64,000 nucleotides of DNA from Edaphobacter aggregans DSM 19364. Its GTDB lineage: Bacteria; Acidobacteriota; Terriglobia; Terriglobales; Acidobacteriaceae. Positions 48,609 to 59,033 of the stretch are shown here, piece after piece. A program made the position numbers and the translations under genes. How positions within the stretch are numbered: position 1 is the first letter of the stretch; each line of letters starts with the position of its first letter. The stretch spans positions 1 through 64,000 of the forward strand of contig NZ_JQKI01000012.1 of NCBI RefSeq assembly GCF_000745965.1. Direction: 5' to 3'. The notes under the pieces were generated by a model. It was not told the origin of the DNA and did no database searches. It was given only the letters and a program-made list of their open reading frames with translations.

Positions 48609-49496
48609 TCAGTGGCAGGGGACGGATTTTAGCATGGACTGCTTGCTGCGGTTGGAGGCCGTGGTGGTGCGTGGCGCAGCGACAGAGCTGTGAGCTGCGG
48701 GAAGGGATTTGAGCAGCGAGGTGAGGCGGGCGAAGGCCTGGTCGCGTGCGGTCTTGTTGGCGGGATTGGTGTTGCCGGGGTCTTCGCCAGCGCGCATGAA
48801 GCCATGGCCGGCTCCGTCGTAGGTGACGGGGTCATACTTCTTTCCGGCGGCCTTCATGGCCCCGGTTGTGTCGGGGATGGTGGCGTCGATGCGCGCGTCG
48901 TTGCCGGCGTAGAAGCCGTAGACGGGCGCGGTGATGGTGGAGAAGTCGGAAGGCGGCGGGCCGTAGAAGACCATAGCCGCGGCGAGGTCCTTGCGGTGGG
49001 TCGCGAAGGCGAAGGACTTGCCGCCTCCCCAGCAGAAGCCGACGGTGACGAAGGTGCCGTTGGAGGCGGGAAGCTTTTTGGCGTAATCGGCTGCGGCGTC
49101 AAGGTCGGCGAGCACCTGGTCGGGGTTGAGGCCGGAGACGGCCTTGGTGGTGGCGTCCATGCTGGTGAAGGAGTCGGAGTTGCCGCCGTTGGGGCCCATG
49201 CCGGAGAGCAGGTCGGGAGCGACGACGATGTATCCGGCGGCGGCGAGCGAGTCGGCCATCTCCTTGGGCCAGTCGGCGAGGCCGAAGATCTCGTGGATGA
49301 GGACGACGACGGGGACTTTCTTGCTGACCTCGGGGTAGACGACGAAGGCTTGCAGCGAGCGGTCGCCGTGCTTAAGCGTGACGTACTCGCGATGGCGAGG
49401 CGAGGCGTCGAGACGCTCTTTTGCCCACTGCTGGGCGGTCGCGGCGAGAGAGGTGACGAGGAGGAGAGCGAGCAGAGAGAGCGATTTGCGGCACAT
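48609..49496 (-). CDS. Secreted dienelactone-hydrolase family protein
   Basis: About 295 residues from ATG 49496, which gives a clean signal peptide (KSLSLLALLLVTSLAATAQ); upstream in-frame codons overlap the GNAT gene start. The alpha/beta-hydrolase shows the DLH set: Glu in LIHEIFGLADWP, nucleophile Cys in VGFCWGGGKSF, Asp in YAGNDARID and His in YDGAGHGFM. Relatives cleave dienelactones or other esters. Periplasmic location is inferred from the signal. The C-terminal ~25 residues are Ser/Thr/basic and variable. Confidence 0.88.
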   Translation of the reverse strand: MCRKSLSLLALLLVTSLAATAQQWAKERLDASPRHREYVTLKHGDRSLQAFVVYPEVSKKVPVVVLIHEIFGLADWPKEMADSLAAAGYIVVAPDLLSGMGPNGGNSDSFTSMDATTKAVSGLNPDQVLADLDAAADYAKKLPASNGTFVTVGFCWGGGKSFAFATHRKDLAAAMVFYGPPPSDFSTITAPVYGFYAGNDARIDATIPDTTGAMKAAGKKYDPVTYDGAGHGFMRAGEDPGNTNPANKTARDQAFARLTSLLKSLPAAHSSVAAPRTTTASNRSKQSMLKSVPCH

Positions 49497-49553
49497 GGGC
49501 CAGAGTGTAGTCGCTGGAGGGAGAGCGGGCAAGATGTTGCTTAGACTGGAGGC

Positions 49554-50099
49554 ATGAAATTTCATCTGCGGGTGGCGGCGGCTGGGGACGTAGCGGGGAT
49601 TCGCGAGGTGATCGATGCTTCAGTGCGCGGGCTGCAGGCGGAGGATTATTCCGCAGCGCAGATCGACGCTTCGCTGAAGACAGTGTTTACGATCGATCGC
49701 CAATTGATTGCGGATGGGACGTACTTTATCGAAGTGGCGGAAGACGGCTCGCTGGCTGGATGCGGCGGCTGGAGCAAGAGGAAAACTCTTTACGGGGGCG
49801 ATCACCAGGTGGAGCAGGTTGAGCCTGAGCTGCTGGACCCGGCGGCAGACGCGGCGAAGGTGCGGGCGATCTTCGTGCATCCGCGGTATGCGCGCATGGG
49901 ATTGGGGAGCACGATTCTGGCGGCTGCGGAAGAGGCTGCGATGGCGGCCGGGTTCCGGAGGTTCGAGATGGGTAGCACGCTGACCGGCGTTGCGTTGTAT
50001 GCGCTGAAGGGATATCGCGAGGTCGATCGCGTGATGGTTCCGGTGGGAGACGGCGAGCAGATTGAGGTGGTGCGCATGGTGAAGGACGCACCGTTGTAG
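49554..50099 (+). CDS. GNAT N-acetyltransferase
   Basis: 181 residues with GGAG before the ATG. The acetyl-CoA-binding core is VRAIFVHPRYARMGLGSTILAAAEEAAMAAGFRRFEMGSTL, with the Q/R-x-x-G-x-G/A loop represented by RYARMGLGS. The N-terminal part (AGDVAGIREVIDASVRGLQAEDY) and LAGCGGWSKRKTLYGG are typical of the superfamily. The acceptor is unknown. It is divergent from the DLH gene and followed by the HerA-like ATPase after 30 nt. Confidence 0.88.
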   Translation: MKFHLRVAAAGDVAGIREVIDASVRGLQAEDYSAAQIDASLKTVFTIDRQLIADGTYFIEVAEDGSLAGCGGWSKRKTLYGGDHQVEQVEPELLDPAADAAKVRAIFVHPRYARMGLGSTILAAAEEAAMAAGFRRFEMGSTLTGVALYALKGYREVDRVMVPVGDGEQIEVVRMVKDAPL

Positions 50100-50129
50100 G
50101 CTTGTAGTCGCGATGGAGGGTGTGGACGA

Positions 50130-51659
50130 ATGACAGAGATGGAGATCGCGAAGGGGAACGAGGCGCTTTGCCTTCTGGCTGGGATGTCGAACCGTCATGG
50201 ACTGGTGGCGGGTGCGACTGGCACGGGGAAGACGGTGACCCTGCAGGTGATGGCTGAGGCTCTGAGCTCGATCGGCGTACCGGTGTTTGCGGCGGACGTG
50301 AAGGGCGATCTGTCGGGGATCAGCCAGCCGGGGAAGAGCTCGCCGAAGTTCGATGAGCGCGTGAAGTCGATGGAGCTGGGGGAGTGGAGCTTTGCAGGTT
50401 GCCCGGTGGTTTTCTGGGATGTCTTCGGCGAGGAGGGGCATCCGGTGCGGGCGACGGTGAGCGAGATGGGGCCTCTGCTGATGAGCCGCATCCTGAACCT
50501 GAACGAGACACAGACGGGCGTGCTGACGCTGGTCTTCAAGATCGCCGACGACAGTGGGCTGCTGCTGCTGGACATGAAGGACCTGCAGGCGATGCTGCAG
50601 GAGGTGGCGACCCGCGCGAAGGGGTATCAGACGCAGTACGGGAATATCTCAGCTGCGAGCATTGGTGCGATTCAGCGCGGGCTGGTTGCGCTGGGAGAGC
50701 AAGGAGGCGACCAGTTCTTCGGCGAGCCGGCGCTGAATATCGATGACCTGCTGCAGACGGAGGCACATGGCAAGGGCGTGGTGAATATTCTGGCGGCGGA
50801 CAAGCTGCTCGAGTCTCCGCAGCTGTATGCGACGTTTCTGCTGTGGCTGATGAGCGAGTTGTTCGAGAAGCTGCCGGAGGTGGGCGATCCGGAGAAGCCG
50901 AAGCTGGTGTTCTTCTTCGACGAGGCGCATCTGCTGTTCAACGATCTGCCGCCGGTGCTGCAGTCGAAGATCGAGCAGGTGGTGCGGTTGATCCGGTCGA
51001 AGGGGGTGGGGATCTTCTTCGTGACGCAGAATCCGATCGATGTGCCGGAGACGGTGCTGGGCCAACTGGGGAATCGTGTGCAGCATGCGTTGCGGGCGTT
51101 CTCGCCGAAGGATCAGAAGGCGGTGAAGGCTGCGGCGCAGACGTTCCGCGCGAATCCGACGTTGGATGTGGAAGAGGTGATTACGCAGCTGGGCGTGGGT
51201 GAGGCGCTGGTCTCGTTTCTGGATGAGAAGGGGATCCCGGATGTGGTGGAGCGGGCGATGGTTTGTCCGCCGCACAGCCAGATCGGGCCGATCACGCCGG
51301 AGCAGAGAGCGGCGATCATCAAGGGCTCAGTGGTCGCGGGAGTGTATGAGACGGCGGTGGATCGCGAGTCGGCTTACGAGAAGCTTAAGGGCAAGGTTGC
51401 GGCTTCGACCACGGCGGCAGCGCCAGGGCAAAGCGGCGTTGGGTCGCCGACGCTTCCGCAGGGGTCGGAGCCGGGATGGCTGGAGTCGGCGTCGACGGCG
51501 CTGGGTGGAGTGCTTGGCGGTGGCGGCTCGCGGCGCGGAGATACGGTGGTGCAGGCGATGGTGAAGAGCGCTGCGCGTACGATGGGAAGCACCGTCGGGA
51601 GGCAGATCATTCGCGGAGTACTGGGATCGCTGCTGGGCGGGTCGTCTTCGCGGCGGTAG
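50130..51659 (+). CDS. HerA-like ATPase of the DUF853 family
   Basis: 509 residues with GGAGG 9 nt upstream. Walker A is [12 protein letters not shown] (~28-39), and [17 protein letters not shown] is the DUF853 signature. Walker B-like [16 protein letters not shown] is at ~258-273, and [26 protein letters not shown] gives the sensor/arginine region. The C-terminal ~100 residues are Gly/Ser-rich and end [10 protein letters not shown]. This is the YjgR-type family, related to HerA/FtsK motors; its biological role is not settled. It precedes the J-domain gene by 98 nt on the same strand. Confidence 0.9.
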   Translation: MTEMEIAKGNEALCLLAGMSNRHGLVAGATGTGKTVTLQVMAEALSSIGVPVFAADVKGDLSGISQPGKSSPKFDERVKSMELGEWSFAGCPVVFWDVFGEEGHPVRATVSEMGPLLMSRILNLNETQTGVLTLVFKIADDSGLLLLDMKDLQAMLQEVATRAKGYQTQYGNISAASIGAIQRGLVALGEQGGDQFFGEPALNIDDLLQTEAHGKGVVNILAADKLLESPQLYATFLLWLMSELFEKLPEVGDPEKPKLVFFFDEAHLLFNDLPPVLQSKIEQVVRLIRSKGVGIFFVTQNPIDVPETVLGQLGNRVQHALRAFSPKDQKAVKAAAQTFRANPTLDVEEVITQLGVGEALVSFLDEKGIPDVVERAMVCPPHSQIGPITPEQRAAIIKGSVVAGVYETAVDRESAYEKLKGKVAASTTAAAPGQSGVGSPTLPQGSEPGWLESASTALGGVLGGGGSRRGDTVVQAMVKSAARTMGSTVGRQIIRGVLGSLLGGSSSRR

Positions 51660-51757
51660 AACATCGGCCTTCGGGATAGTGGAAGCTGCGGGCTACGAGC
51701 GCGTACTTATGACTGGCGGGCCAGGGAGTCCATAGATCGATCGACAGGAGCGTCTCT

Positions 51758-52735
51758 TTGCTGGTGAGTGAGGCACTTGATGTTCTGGGATTGAGGCCCG
51801 GCGCAAGCCCGGCTGAGATCAAGGAGGCGTACCGGGATCTTGTGAAGGTCTGGCACCCGGACCGCTTCGGTAATGATGCACGGTTGCGTGAAAAGGCGGA
51901 GGATAAGTTAAAGCAGATCAATGACGCGTACCGCTTGCTGCAGAATGCTGCGGGCGGCGGTTCGGTTGCTGGGTGGTCGGGTGTTTCCGGGGCGAATCCT
52001 AGTGGTGTCTCTCACGAACGACCTGTTGCCCATAAGAACCGAGCAGCGCGGATGCGAAGCCGTGTGAGTCCAGGTTGGATATACGCTGGGATGGGAATTG
52101 GTCTGGCGATTCTGGTGAGTTCTTTCTTAGTTGGGAGCGGTGGTGTGCGCCCGACGCAACCATCGTCTGCTCCGGCGCAGCCTGTTCCGAGTTCAGAGCA
52201 GAGGACTGTGCCGTCTGCGTCAAACGCGGGACCTGCCGTTGATGCAGCCGCGACCGTCGGGCGACAGCAACGCTCCGGGGAGACCCGCCGTTTGGATGAG
52301 GCCGGCTCAGCGACATTCCGCGTGAGGGCTTTGTCCGATGCGGAGAGTCGCCAGTTGGAGTCGGCGTGTTCCGTGCAGAGGCAGGTGGGTGGAGAGGCTG
52401 CGTATCAGGCCTGCGTCAAGGCTCAGCTGAACCTGATCATGAATCCGGTGGGACGACCGGATCTGAGTTCGTTGAGCGAGGGGGAGGGTGAGTCGATCGA
52501 TGCCGTTTGTTCTGAAGCAAAGCGCCTTCGAGGATTGGATCGCTATAACCGCTGTCTGACGACGCAGTTGGCGAGCCTGGCGGCGGAGACCGCGCGACCT
52601 GATCTGTCGAAGCTCGACGATGCTGATCGAGATGCGATTGAGTCGGCCTGCAGGAGTGCAAAGGTTCGTGAAGGTCCGGCTGCTTATGATCGCTGCCGGG
52701 CGAATTTTGTAAAGGCTCTCGCTCAAGCGAAGTGA
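51758..52735 (+). CDS. Membrane J-domain protein with three C-X14-C repeats
   Basis: 325 residues from TTG 51758, supported by AGGAG 7 nt upstream. The J domain (~3-63) has WHPDRFG with HPD at 33-35. A Gly/Ser linker and basic stretch lead to one membrane helix (~107-125, WIYAGMGIGLAILVSSFLV), then a Pro/Ser-rich linker. Residues ~190-325 contain three repeats of exactly 47 residues. Each holds a Cys pair 15 apart (204/219, 251/266, 298/313) around a G-x-x-x-Y/R motif, with RPDLS joining repeats. The topology would put J inside and the Cys repeats outside, where disulfides could form. A DnaK partner is inferred from HPD; the repeat part matches no family I know. Confidence 0.82.
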   Translation: MLVSEALDVLGLRPGASPAEIKEAYRDLVKVWHPDRFGNDARLREKAEDKLKQINDAYRLLQNAAGGGSVAGWSGVSGANPSGVSHERPVAHKNRAARMRSRVSPGWIYAGMGIGLAILVSSFLVGSGGVRPTQPSSAPAQPVPSSEQRTVPSASNAGPAVDAAATVGRQQRSGETRRLDEAGSATFRVRALSDAESRQLESACSVQRQVGGEAAYQACVKAQLNLIMNPVGRPDLSSLSEGEGESIDAVCSEAKRLRGLDRYNRCLTTQLASLAAETARPDLSKLDDADRDAIESACRSAKVREGPAAYDRCRANFVKALAQAK

Positions 52736-52782
52736 TGTTGGCGCACGGATGAAGAGTGCGATGGTGCTGGTGCGGCGAAGTG

Positions 52783-54192
52783 CTACTTTGGCAATGCTGA
52801 TGTTCCGTTGAAGAGCTGGAACTCGCGGATGGCGGCCGAGCCTGCGGTGGAGAGAAGGTTGAGGCGGACGCGCTCGGTGGTGACGGCGGGGAAGATGTCG
52901 ATCTTCTTGTGTCCGATGGCTTGGGCGTGGGCGAGGGTCTTCCATACGCCGTTCTGGAAGGCCTGGATGCTGTAGTCTTCGACGCGCTGGCCTTCGTTGA
53001 GCCACTCCATGGTGACGGCGCGGTCGAAGGTGATGGGTTTTTCGAAGTGGAGTTCGAGGGTGGCGCTGCGGTCGGGTGCGGACCAGAAGGTGGCGGGGTC
53101 GTTGTCGATGGCGGCTTCGGCGGGGTTGTTCGTGATGTGCTGGGCTTGGCGGGTGAGGTTGTGCTCGGGGCCGTAGAGGCGCTGGACGGCCTCGCCGAAC
53201 TCGCGGAGGCGGGCGGCGTCGGAGTCGGGGAGGCGGCCGGTGTTATCGGGTGCGAGGCCGAGCATGAGCTGGGCTCCGCGGCCTACGGTCTTGTTGTAGA
53301 TGTTGAGGAGCTCGTCGACGGAGAGGAGCGAGGACTCGTCGTTGGGGTGCCAGAACCAGTGCAGCTTGCGGAGTGGTGTATCGGCCTCGACGGGGCGCCA
53401 GCGGAGGTAGCCGGTGCGGTCGATCACGTTCCAGTTCTCGTAGGGAACGGTGCCGTCCTCGGAGCCGACCCAGCGGATGTCGGCGCTTTTGTAGAGGGCG
53501 ACGTCGGCGAAGACGAGGGTGTTGGGCTGGTAGGTGCGGAGTTCCTGGACGATCTTGTCGAAGTCGTAGGTTCGTCCGGCGGAGCCTGCGCCGTCGAGCC
53601 AGAACTCGGTGAGGGGGCCGTAGCTGCGGGCGAGCTCGCCGAGTTGCGCGAGGTAGTACTTGTCGTAGGCCGCGGCGTCGGGGTAGCGCGGGTCATGGCG
53701 GTCCCAGGGGGAGAGATAGATGCCGAAGCCGAGGCCGGCGCGATGGGCGGAGTCGGAGGCGAGGCGGACGAGGTCGCCCTTGCCGTTGAGCCAAGGGCTG
53801 GATTTGACGGAATAGTCGGTGTGGGCGGAGGGGAAGAGGGCGAAGCCGTCGTGGTGCTTGGCGACGAGGACGGCGTATTTTGCTCCGCCGGATTTTGCCG
53901 CGGCCATCCACTGATCGGTGTCGACGTGGGCGGGGTTGAAGGTAGAGGCGGGGGCGGTTCCGTCGCCCCACTCGCGGTTGAGGAAGGTGTTGGTGGAGAA
54001 GTGGAGGATGACGCCGATCTCGAGGTCCTGCCAAGAGAGCTGGGCTGGGGTGGGTTTGATGTCGGTGAAGTTCTGGGCGGAGGAGAAAACGACTGAGGCG
54101 AGGAGAAAAATAATTATGGCGAAGTAGCGTCGTGTGGTCGGAGGCATGGAGAGTTTCAGGTTACCCGAAGCGCTGCGCGGTGCTTGGTTCAT
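52783..54192 (-). CDS. Alpha-L-fucosidase, GH29, with C-terminal discoidin-like domain
   Basis: 469 residues from ATG 54192, with GGAGG close upstream; ATG 54147 is an alternative giving a shorter signal peptide. The signal ends RYFAIIIFLLASVVFSSAQ. The GH29 barrel includes LEIGVILHFSTNTF, AKYAVLVAKHHDGFALFPS, GLGFGIYLSPWDRHDPRYP and the nucleophile region TEFWLDGAGSAG; NWNVIDRTGYLRWRPVEAD follows. The last ~130 residues (NNPAEAAIDNDPATFWSAPD) look like an F5/8-type discoidin module. It releases alpha-L-fucose from glycans in the periplasm or outside. Confidence 0.92.
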   Translation of the reverse strand: MNQAPRSASGNLKLSMPPTTRRYFAIIIFLLASVVFSSAQNFTDIKPTPAQLSWQDLEIGVILHFSTNTFLNREWGDGTAPASTFNPAHVDTDQWMAAAKSGGAKYAVLVAKHHDGFALFPSAHTDYSVKSSPWLNGKGDLVRLASDSAHRAGLGFGIYLSPWDRHDPRYPDAAAYDKYYLAQLGELARSYGPLTEFWLDGAGSAGRTYDFDKIVQELRTYQPNTLVFADVALYKSADIRWVGSEDGTVPYENWNVIDRTGYLRWRPVEADTPLRKLHWFWHPNDESSLLSVDELLNIYNKTVGRGAQLMLGLAPDNTGRLPDSDAARLREFGEAVQRLYGPEHNLTRQAQHITNNPAEAAIDNDPATFWSAPDRSATLELHFEKPITFDRAVTMEWLNEGQRVEDYSIQAFQNGVWKTLAHAQAIGHKKIDIFPAVTTERVRLNLLSTAGSAAIREFQLFNGTSALPK

Positions 54193-54220
54193 GACCTCCC
54201 CGTCCCCTATTAAAGTGTGC

Positions 54221-54243
54221 AAAGTATTCGAAACAGATACTTT
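54221..54243. promoter_or_regulatory. Candidate operator palindrome upstream of the fucosidase
   Basis: AAAGTAT and ATACTTT are 7-bp inverted arms separated by 9 nt, centred about 40 nt before the fucosidase ATG. A small hairpin GGTAC-TTCG-GTACC follows at 54249-54262. A regulator-binding role is inferred only from position and symmetry. Confidence 0.35.
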
Positions 54244-54274
54244 AGGTTGGTACTTCGGTACCACTTGAGAGCAT

Positions 54275-54309
54275 GAAAAAGCCCGGCCGTTTGAGCCGGG
54301 CTTTTTCTT
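54275..54309. terminator. Bidirectional terminator between fucosidase and secreted-protein genes
   Basis: AAAAAGCCCGGC / GCCGGGCTTTTT encloses a 9-nt loop, with T-runs on both strands. It would end the minus-strand transcript of the secreted protein at 54505. Confidence 0.8.
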
Positions 54310-54408
54310 TATCTCTTAGGTTTAGTTTAACAGGCGTGTCAAGGATTTCGGTGTGGAAAACAAGGTGATCTTCACCGCAGGAGGACAAGTTCGTCAGGAT
54401 GGGATATG

Positions 54409-54440
54409 GTGCCCACGTCTCACAATCGAGATGTGGGCAC
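54409..54440. repeat. Isolated hairpin of the dispersed repeat
   Basis: GTGCCCAC-G-TCTC and GAGA-T-GTGGGCAC form a stem with one internal mismatch and loop ACAATC. It corresponds to the first hairpin of copies A and D at 41-45 kb, without the second hairpin. Confidence 0.65.
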
Positions 54441-54504
54441 TGAATTCATGATCTCAATCCCGATGTAGGTCCGCGGGCAAGGGCGATACGCAAGGCGTCG
54501 GGAT

Positions 54505-54990
54505 CTAATCAAGTTTGTTGCCTGTCGCGATGGTCGCATTTCCATCCACGACCTGGCGAATCATCTCGCCATGCTTGACGATCACAAAAAACAACACCAG
54601 AGGAGGTCCGGAAGTTCCGCCGGGGAAGAGCGTTGCTTTTCCAGTGCAATCAGGGTTGACGGTGTAGGTGCCGGTACCCGGCCGCCACTCCTCGGGTGGC
54701 ACCATACCGCCAATAACGACGTGATCGACCTGGGTGATATTACCGTTGCCATCGTAATGTTGCAGGACGACACCACGGACCTGGATGCCAGGTCCGGGAA
54801 TACCGAGGAGGCCTTCGATCGTGAAACCGTAGTCGCCATCGAGCGTGCGATTCGAACAGGCCTTTTCCTTATCCTTAAATTTGTTGTTGTTGGCGGCGGC
54901 CCACATGGAGGTGTTTACGACGGCTAAGGCGCAGGCGATTATGACGGCAATCGCCATCCTGGTTCTTTTCTGGACACATTGAGTCTGCAT
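54505..54990 (-). CDS. Small secreted protein, unknown function
   Basis: 161 residues; GAGG lies 8 nt before the ATG. A signal peptide is seen (MAIAVIIACALAVVNTSMWAA). The mature part holds CSNRTLDGDYGFTIEGLLG, VRGVVLQHYDGNGNITQVDHV and GTGTYTVNPDCTGKATLFPGG, with two Cys that may pair. The L-x-G-x-Y-G-F/Y and DGxGNxT pattern recurs in small secreted proteins of Acidobacteria. No enzymatic motif is visible. Confidence 0.75.
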   Translation of the reverse strand: MQTQCVQKRTRMAIAVIIACALAVVNTSMWAAANNNKFKDKEKACSNRTLDGDYGFTIEGLLGIPGPGIQVRGVVLQHYDGNGNITQVDHVVIGGMVPPEEWRPGTGTYTVNPDCTGKATLFPGGTSGPPLVLFFVIVKHGEMIRQVVDGNATIATGNKLD

Positions 54991-55475
54991 TTTTCGGACC
55001 TCATCTAGGCGTTTTTAGTTCCCTGGGGTCGTTGAGGACAGAACGTTCCAGTGCCCTGCAACTTTGCGCCGGAATGACTCGACAAGGTCTGTGCCGCAAG
55101 GTCCGATCTAGCGTCAGGCGTGGATCCGAACCGATGCTCTCGATGCTGAAATGGGGCCGTGGATACGGGAGGACGTGTATGAACCTCCCTGAACCATCGC
55201 GGATAGGGCCGAGGCGAGTCGCGGATACCTTACTCCAAATTGCAGGCTGGAGTCTAATTCCAGAGGTGAGGAAGGCGCTGCCGCCTTGGGCGAGTCCCAC
55301 TCATGCGATGCGGCCGTTTTGACTCAGCTTTCGAGCTTGCCGATCTCTAACATCGCTCCAAATGTGTGTCATCCTGAGCGCAGCGAAGTCGAAGAGCCTG
55401 CCCTGCGAAGCCGAATGGGATCTGCGGCTTACCCCGATCGCACCGGCACTCCACCGGCTGCTATAGTCAACTCCG
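54991..55475. other. Non-coding stretch with one dispersed repeat
   Basis: About 485 nt. Short open frames on both strands have no domain, start signal or codon bias to support them. 55366-55440 is a repeat copy and is listed separately. Promoters for the flanking divergent genes must lie here, but none is convincing. Confidence 0.5.
55366..55440. repeat. Dispersed GTGTCATCCTGAGCG repeat, copy with nested block
   Basis: GTGTCATCCTGAGCGCAGCG and AAGTCGAAG are followed by an inserted AGCCTGCCCTGCGAAGCCGA block before GGATCTGCGG resumes. The inserted block is the same kind as the one nested at 43881-43908. Confidence 0.8.
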
Positions 55476-57011
55476 ATGACCTACTCGAACTCGCGCCGCA
55501 CGTTCCTCCGTAACAGTTCTCTGGCTCTCGCCGCAACTAGCCTCTTCCCTGCCTCACTTCTCGCACAATCCGGAGCCACTCTCAAACTAGGTACCGGTGC
55601 CCCCATCGCCAAAGTCCCCGCCGACTTCATCGGTCTCTCCTACGAGGCCATGCAGCTCGAAGACCCCACCTTCTTCTCCCCCGCCAACAAGGGCCTCATC
55701 GCCGAGTTCCGCCACCTCTCCCCGCGCGGCGTCCTCCGCCTCGGCGGCAACACCAGCGAGTTTGGCTGGTGGAAGGCCACGCCCTCCGCGCAGCCGCCCG
55801 ACCGAACCCACCGCGCAGCCGTCATGGGCGAGCCGCCGCCCACCACCATCTTCGCCATCACGCCCGAGGCCGTCCGCAACCTCGAGGGCTTCCTCCGCGC
55901 CACCGGCTGGACCTGCATCTACGGCCTCAACCTCGGCTTCGCCGTCGAAGCAGCCGACGTAGCCGAGGCAGTCTTCGTCTCCCAGACCCTCGGCCCGCGC
56001 CTCCAGTACTTCCAGCTCGGCAACGAAGTCGACATCTTCAACCGACACCTGCGCGATCCCAAGACCTGGGGCGTCGACCAGTACCTCAAGGAGTGGGTCC
56101 CTCTCGCGCTCGCCGTTCAAAAGGCCGTTCCCGGCGCGAAGTTCGGTATGCCCGACGTCGCCTCCGACGTCTCCTGGCTTCCGAAGATCGCCGACCGCTG
56201 GCCCTCGCTCCCCGAGAAACCCAACGTCACCACCCTCTCGCATCACTACTACTGGGGCGGCCCGCCGAAGAGCCCCAACGCCAGCATCGAGCGCCTCATG
56301 AAGCCCGCTCCCGCCGTCGTCAGCAAGGCCGCCCTCGCGCGCGAGGCCGCGCAAAAGATGGGCCTGCCCTACCGCATGACCGAGGGCAACACCGTCTACC
56401 AGGGCGGCAAGCCCGGCCTCAGCGACGTCTACGCCGCCGCGCTCTGGGGAGCCGACTATCTCTTCGAGCTCATGTCGCTCGGCTACTCCGGGGTCAACCT
56501 CCACGGAGGCAGCGGCCACGCCCAGGCCGTCTCGGTCGGCGGCTCGCTTCCCGGCGAGCAGCTCATGAAGGATCCCAACGTCCCGCACCCCAAGCCCTTC
56601 TACACTCCCATCGCCAACGAGGGCACCCTCGCCGGCTCCGGCGTCGACGGCAAGCTCAACGATAAGTACCTCCTCGAGCCCGCAGGCTACGGCATGAAGT
56701 TCGCCTCACGCTTCGCCGGAACCACGCTGCTCCCCATCGACTTCAACCCCGGCCAGGTCAACGCCGTTGCCTACGCAGCCCGCCGAGCCGACAACAAAGT
56801 CATCGTCGCCATCCTCAACAAAGACGCCACCCAGGACCTCACCCTCACCGCACCCGCCGCCGAGATCCTCGAAACCCTCACTGGCTCCGCACTCGACCAG
56901 CCAGAGACCCATCTCACCCCCGGCGGTAAATCCATCAAGACCAGCAAAGCTGCAGACGGCCAGACCATCACCATCCCCGCCCACACCGCAGTCATGCTGC
57001 AACTACGCTGA
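55476..57011 (+). CDS. Secreted glycoside hydrolase, GH79-like
   Basis: 511 residues. A Tat-like signal SRRTFLRNSSLALAATSLFP opens the protein. The barrel shows LGTGAPIAKVPADFIGLSYEA, GVLRLGGNTSEFGWW, the likely acid/base Glu in YFQLGNEVDIFNRH (~188) and the likely nucleophile Glu in YRMTEGNTVYQGG (~305). A C-terminal beta-domain (LLPIDFNPGQVNAVAYAARR, VIVAILNKDATQDLTL) follows. This fits family GH79 (beta-glucuronidase/heparanase type), so glucuronic acid-containing glycans are likely substrates; the exact linkage is unknown. Confidence 0.78.
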   Translation: MTYSNSRRTFLRNSSLALAATSLFPASLLAQSGATLKLGTGAPIAKVPADFIGLSYEAMQLEDPTFFSPANKGLIAEFRHLSPRGVLRLGGNTSEFGWWKATPSAQPPDRTHRAAVMGEPPPTTIFAITPEAVRNLEGFLRATGWTCIYGLNLGFAVEAADVAEAVFVSQTLGPRLQYFQLGNEVDIFNRHLRDPKTWGVDQYLKEWVPLALAVQKAVPGAKFGMPDVASDVSWLPKIADRWPSLPEKPNVTTLSHHYYWGGPPKSPNASIERLMKPAPAVVSKAALAREAAQKMGLPYRMTEGNTVYQGGKPGLSDVYAAALWGADYLFELMSLGYSGVNLHGGSGHAQAVSVGGSLPGEQLMKDPNVPHPKPFYTPIANEGTLAGSGVDGKLNDKYLLEPAGYGMKFASRFAGTTLLPIDFNPGQVNAVAYAARRADNKVIVAILNKDATQDLTLTAPAAEILETLTGSALDQPETHLTPGGKSIKTSKAADGQTITIPAHTAVMLQLR

Positions 57012-57043
57012 GGTAGATCCAACCCAGAGCCTCCCCACTAAGG

Positions 57044-57089
57044 TGTCATCCTGAGCGGAGCGCAGCGGAGTCGAAGGATCTGCGGTTTG
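57044..57089. repeat. Dispersed GTGTCATCCTGAGCG repeat copy
   Basis: Intergenic copy just after the GH79-like gene. Its first 42 nt (57044-57085) are identical to the copy inside the coding region at 62468-62509. Confidence 0.9.
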
Positions 57090-57129
57090 CTCGAGCAACC
57101 ACAAATTCAAGCTATGAGCAAAAACAAAA

Positions 57130-57162
57130 ACCGCCGCGGACAATAGCAGTCCGCGGCGGTTC
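57130..57162 (-). terminator. Terminator of the glucose-6-phosphate isomerase gene
   Basis: AACCGCCGCGGA / TCCGCGGCGGTT is a perfect stem with a 9-nt loop. On the minus strand it is followed by TTTTTGTTTTTG, just after the pgi stop. Confidence 0.85.
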
Positions 57163-57172
57163 TTCCTGCCAC

Positions 57173-58804
<1,632 letters not shown>

Positions 58805-58840
58805 GTCTCTCACTTCTCCTCTGCTTGTTGCTGGTTGATT

Positions 58841-58970
58841 GTTTATCGTTTAAACGAGAAGCTTTCCCACTTTAATCTTCTCACAGCAACAACCACAGCT
58901 GCATGACAGCAAAGCGAGGTGCGCGGATGCCACCAGAACTTGCGAAAGAGTTCGTTGTGCGTTTATCGTT
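58841..58970. promoter_or_regulatory. Candidate IclR operator repeats between pgi and the regulator
   Basis: The 10-mer GTTTATCGTT occurs at 58841-58850 and again at 58961-58970. The first copy runs into the perfect palindrome TCGTTTAAACGA (58846-58857). IclR/PobR-type regulators bind palindromes and 10-bp direct repeats, so these are candidate sites; evidence is positional only. Confidence 0.35.
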
Positions 58971-59033
58971 AGTAGAGTCCGGCTATCGCCCCCCCGTTCG
59001 ATCACTCGCGACAACGCCGGCTGGAAGGGATCC

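Noticed and set aside
52909-54096. 395-codon frame antisense to the fucosidase
   Set aside because: Low-complexity Gly/Val/Glu shadow; the opposite strand holds an evident GH29 enzyme.
55032-55322. 96-codon frame in the gap before the GH79-like gene
   Set aside because: No start signal, no domain and no codon bias; part of a non-coding stretch.
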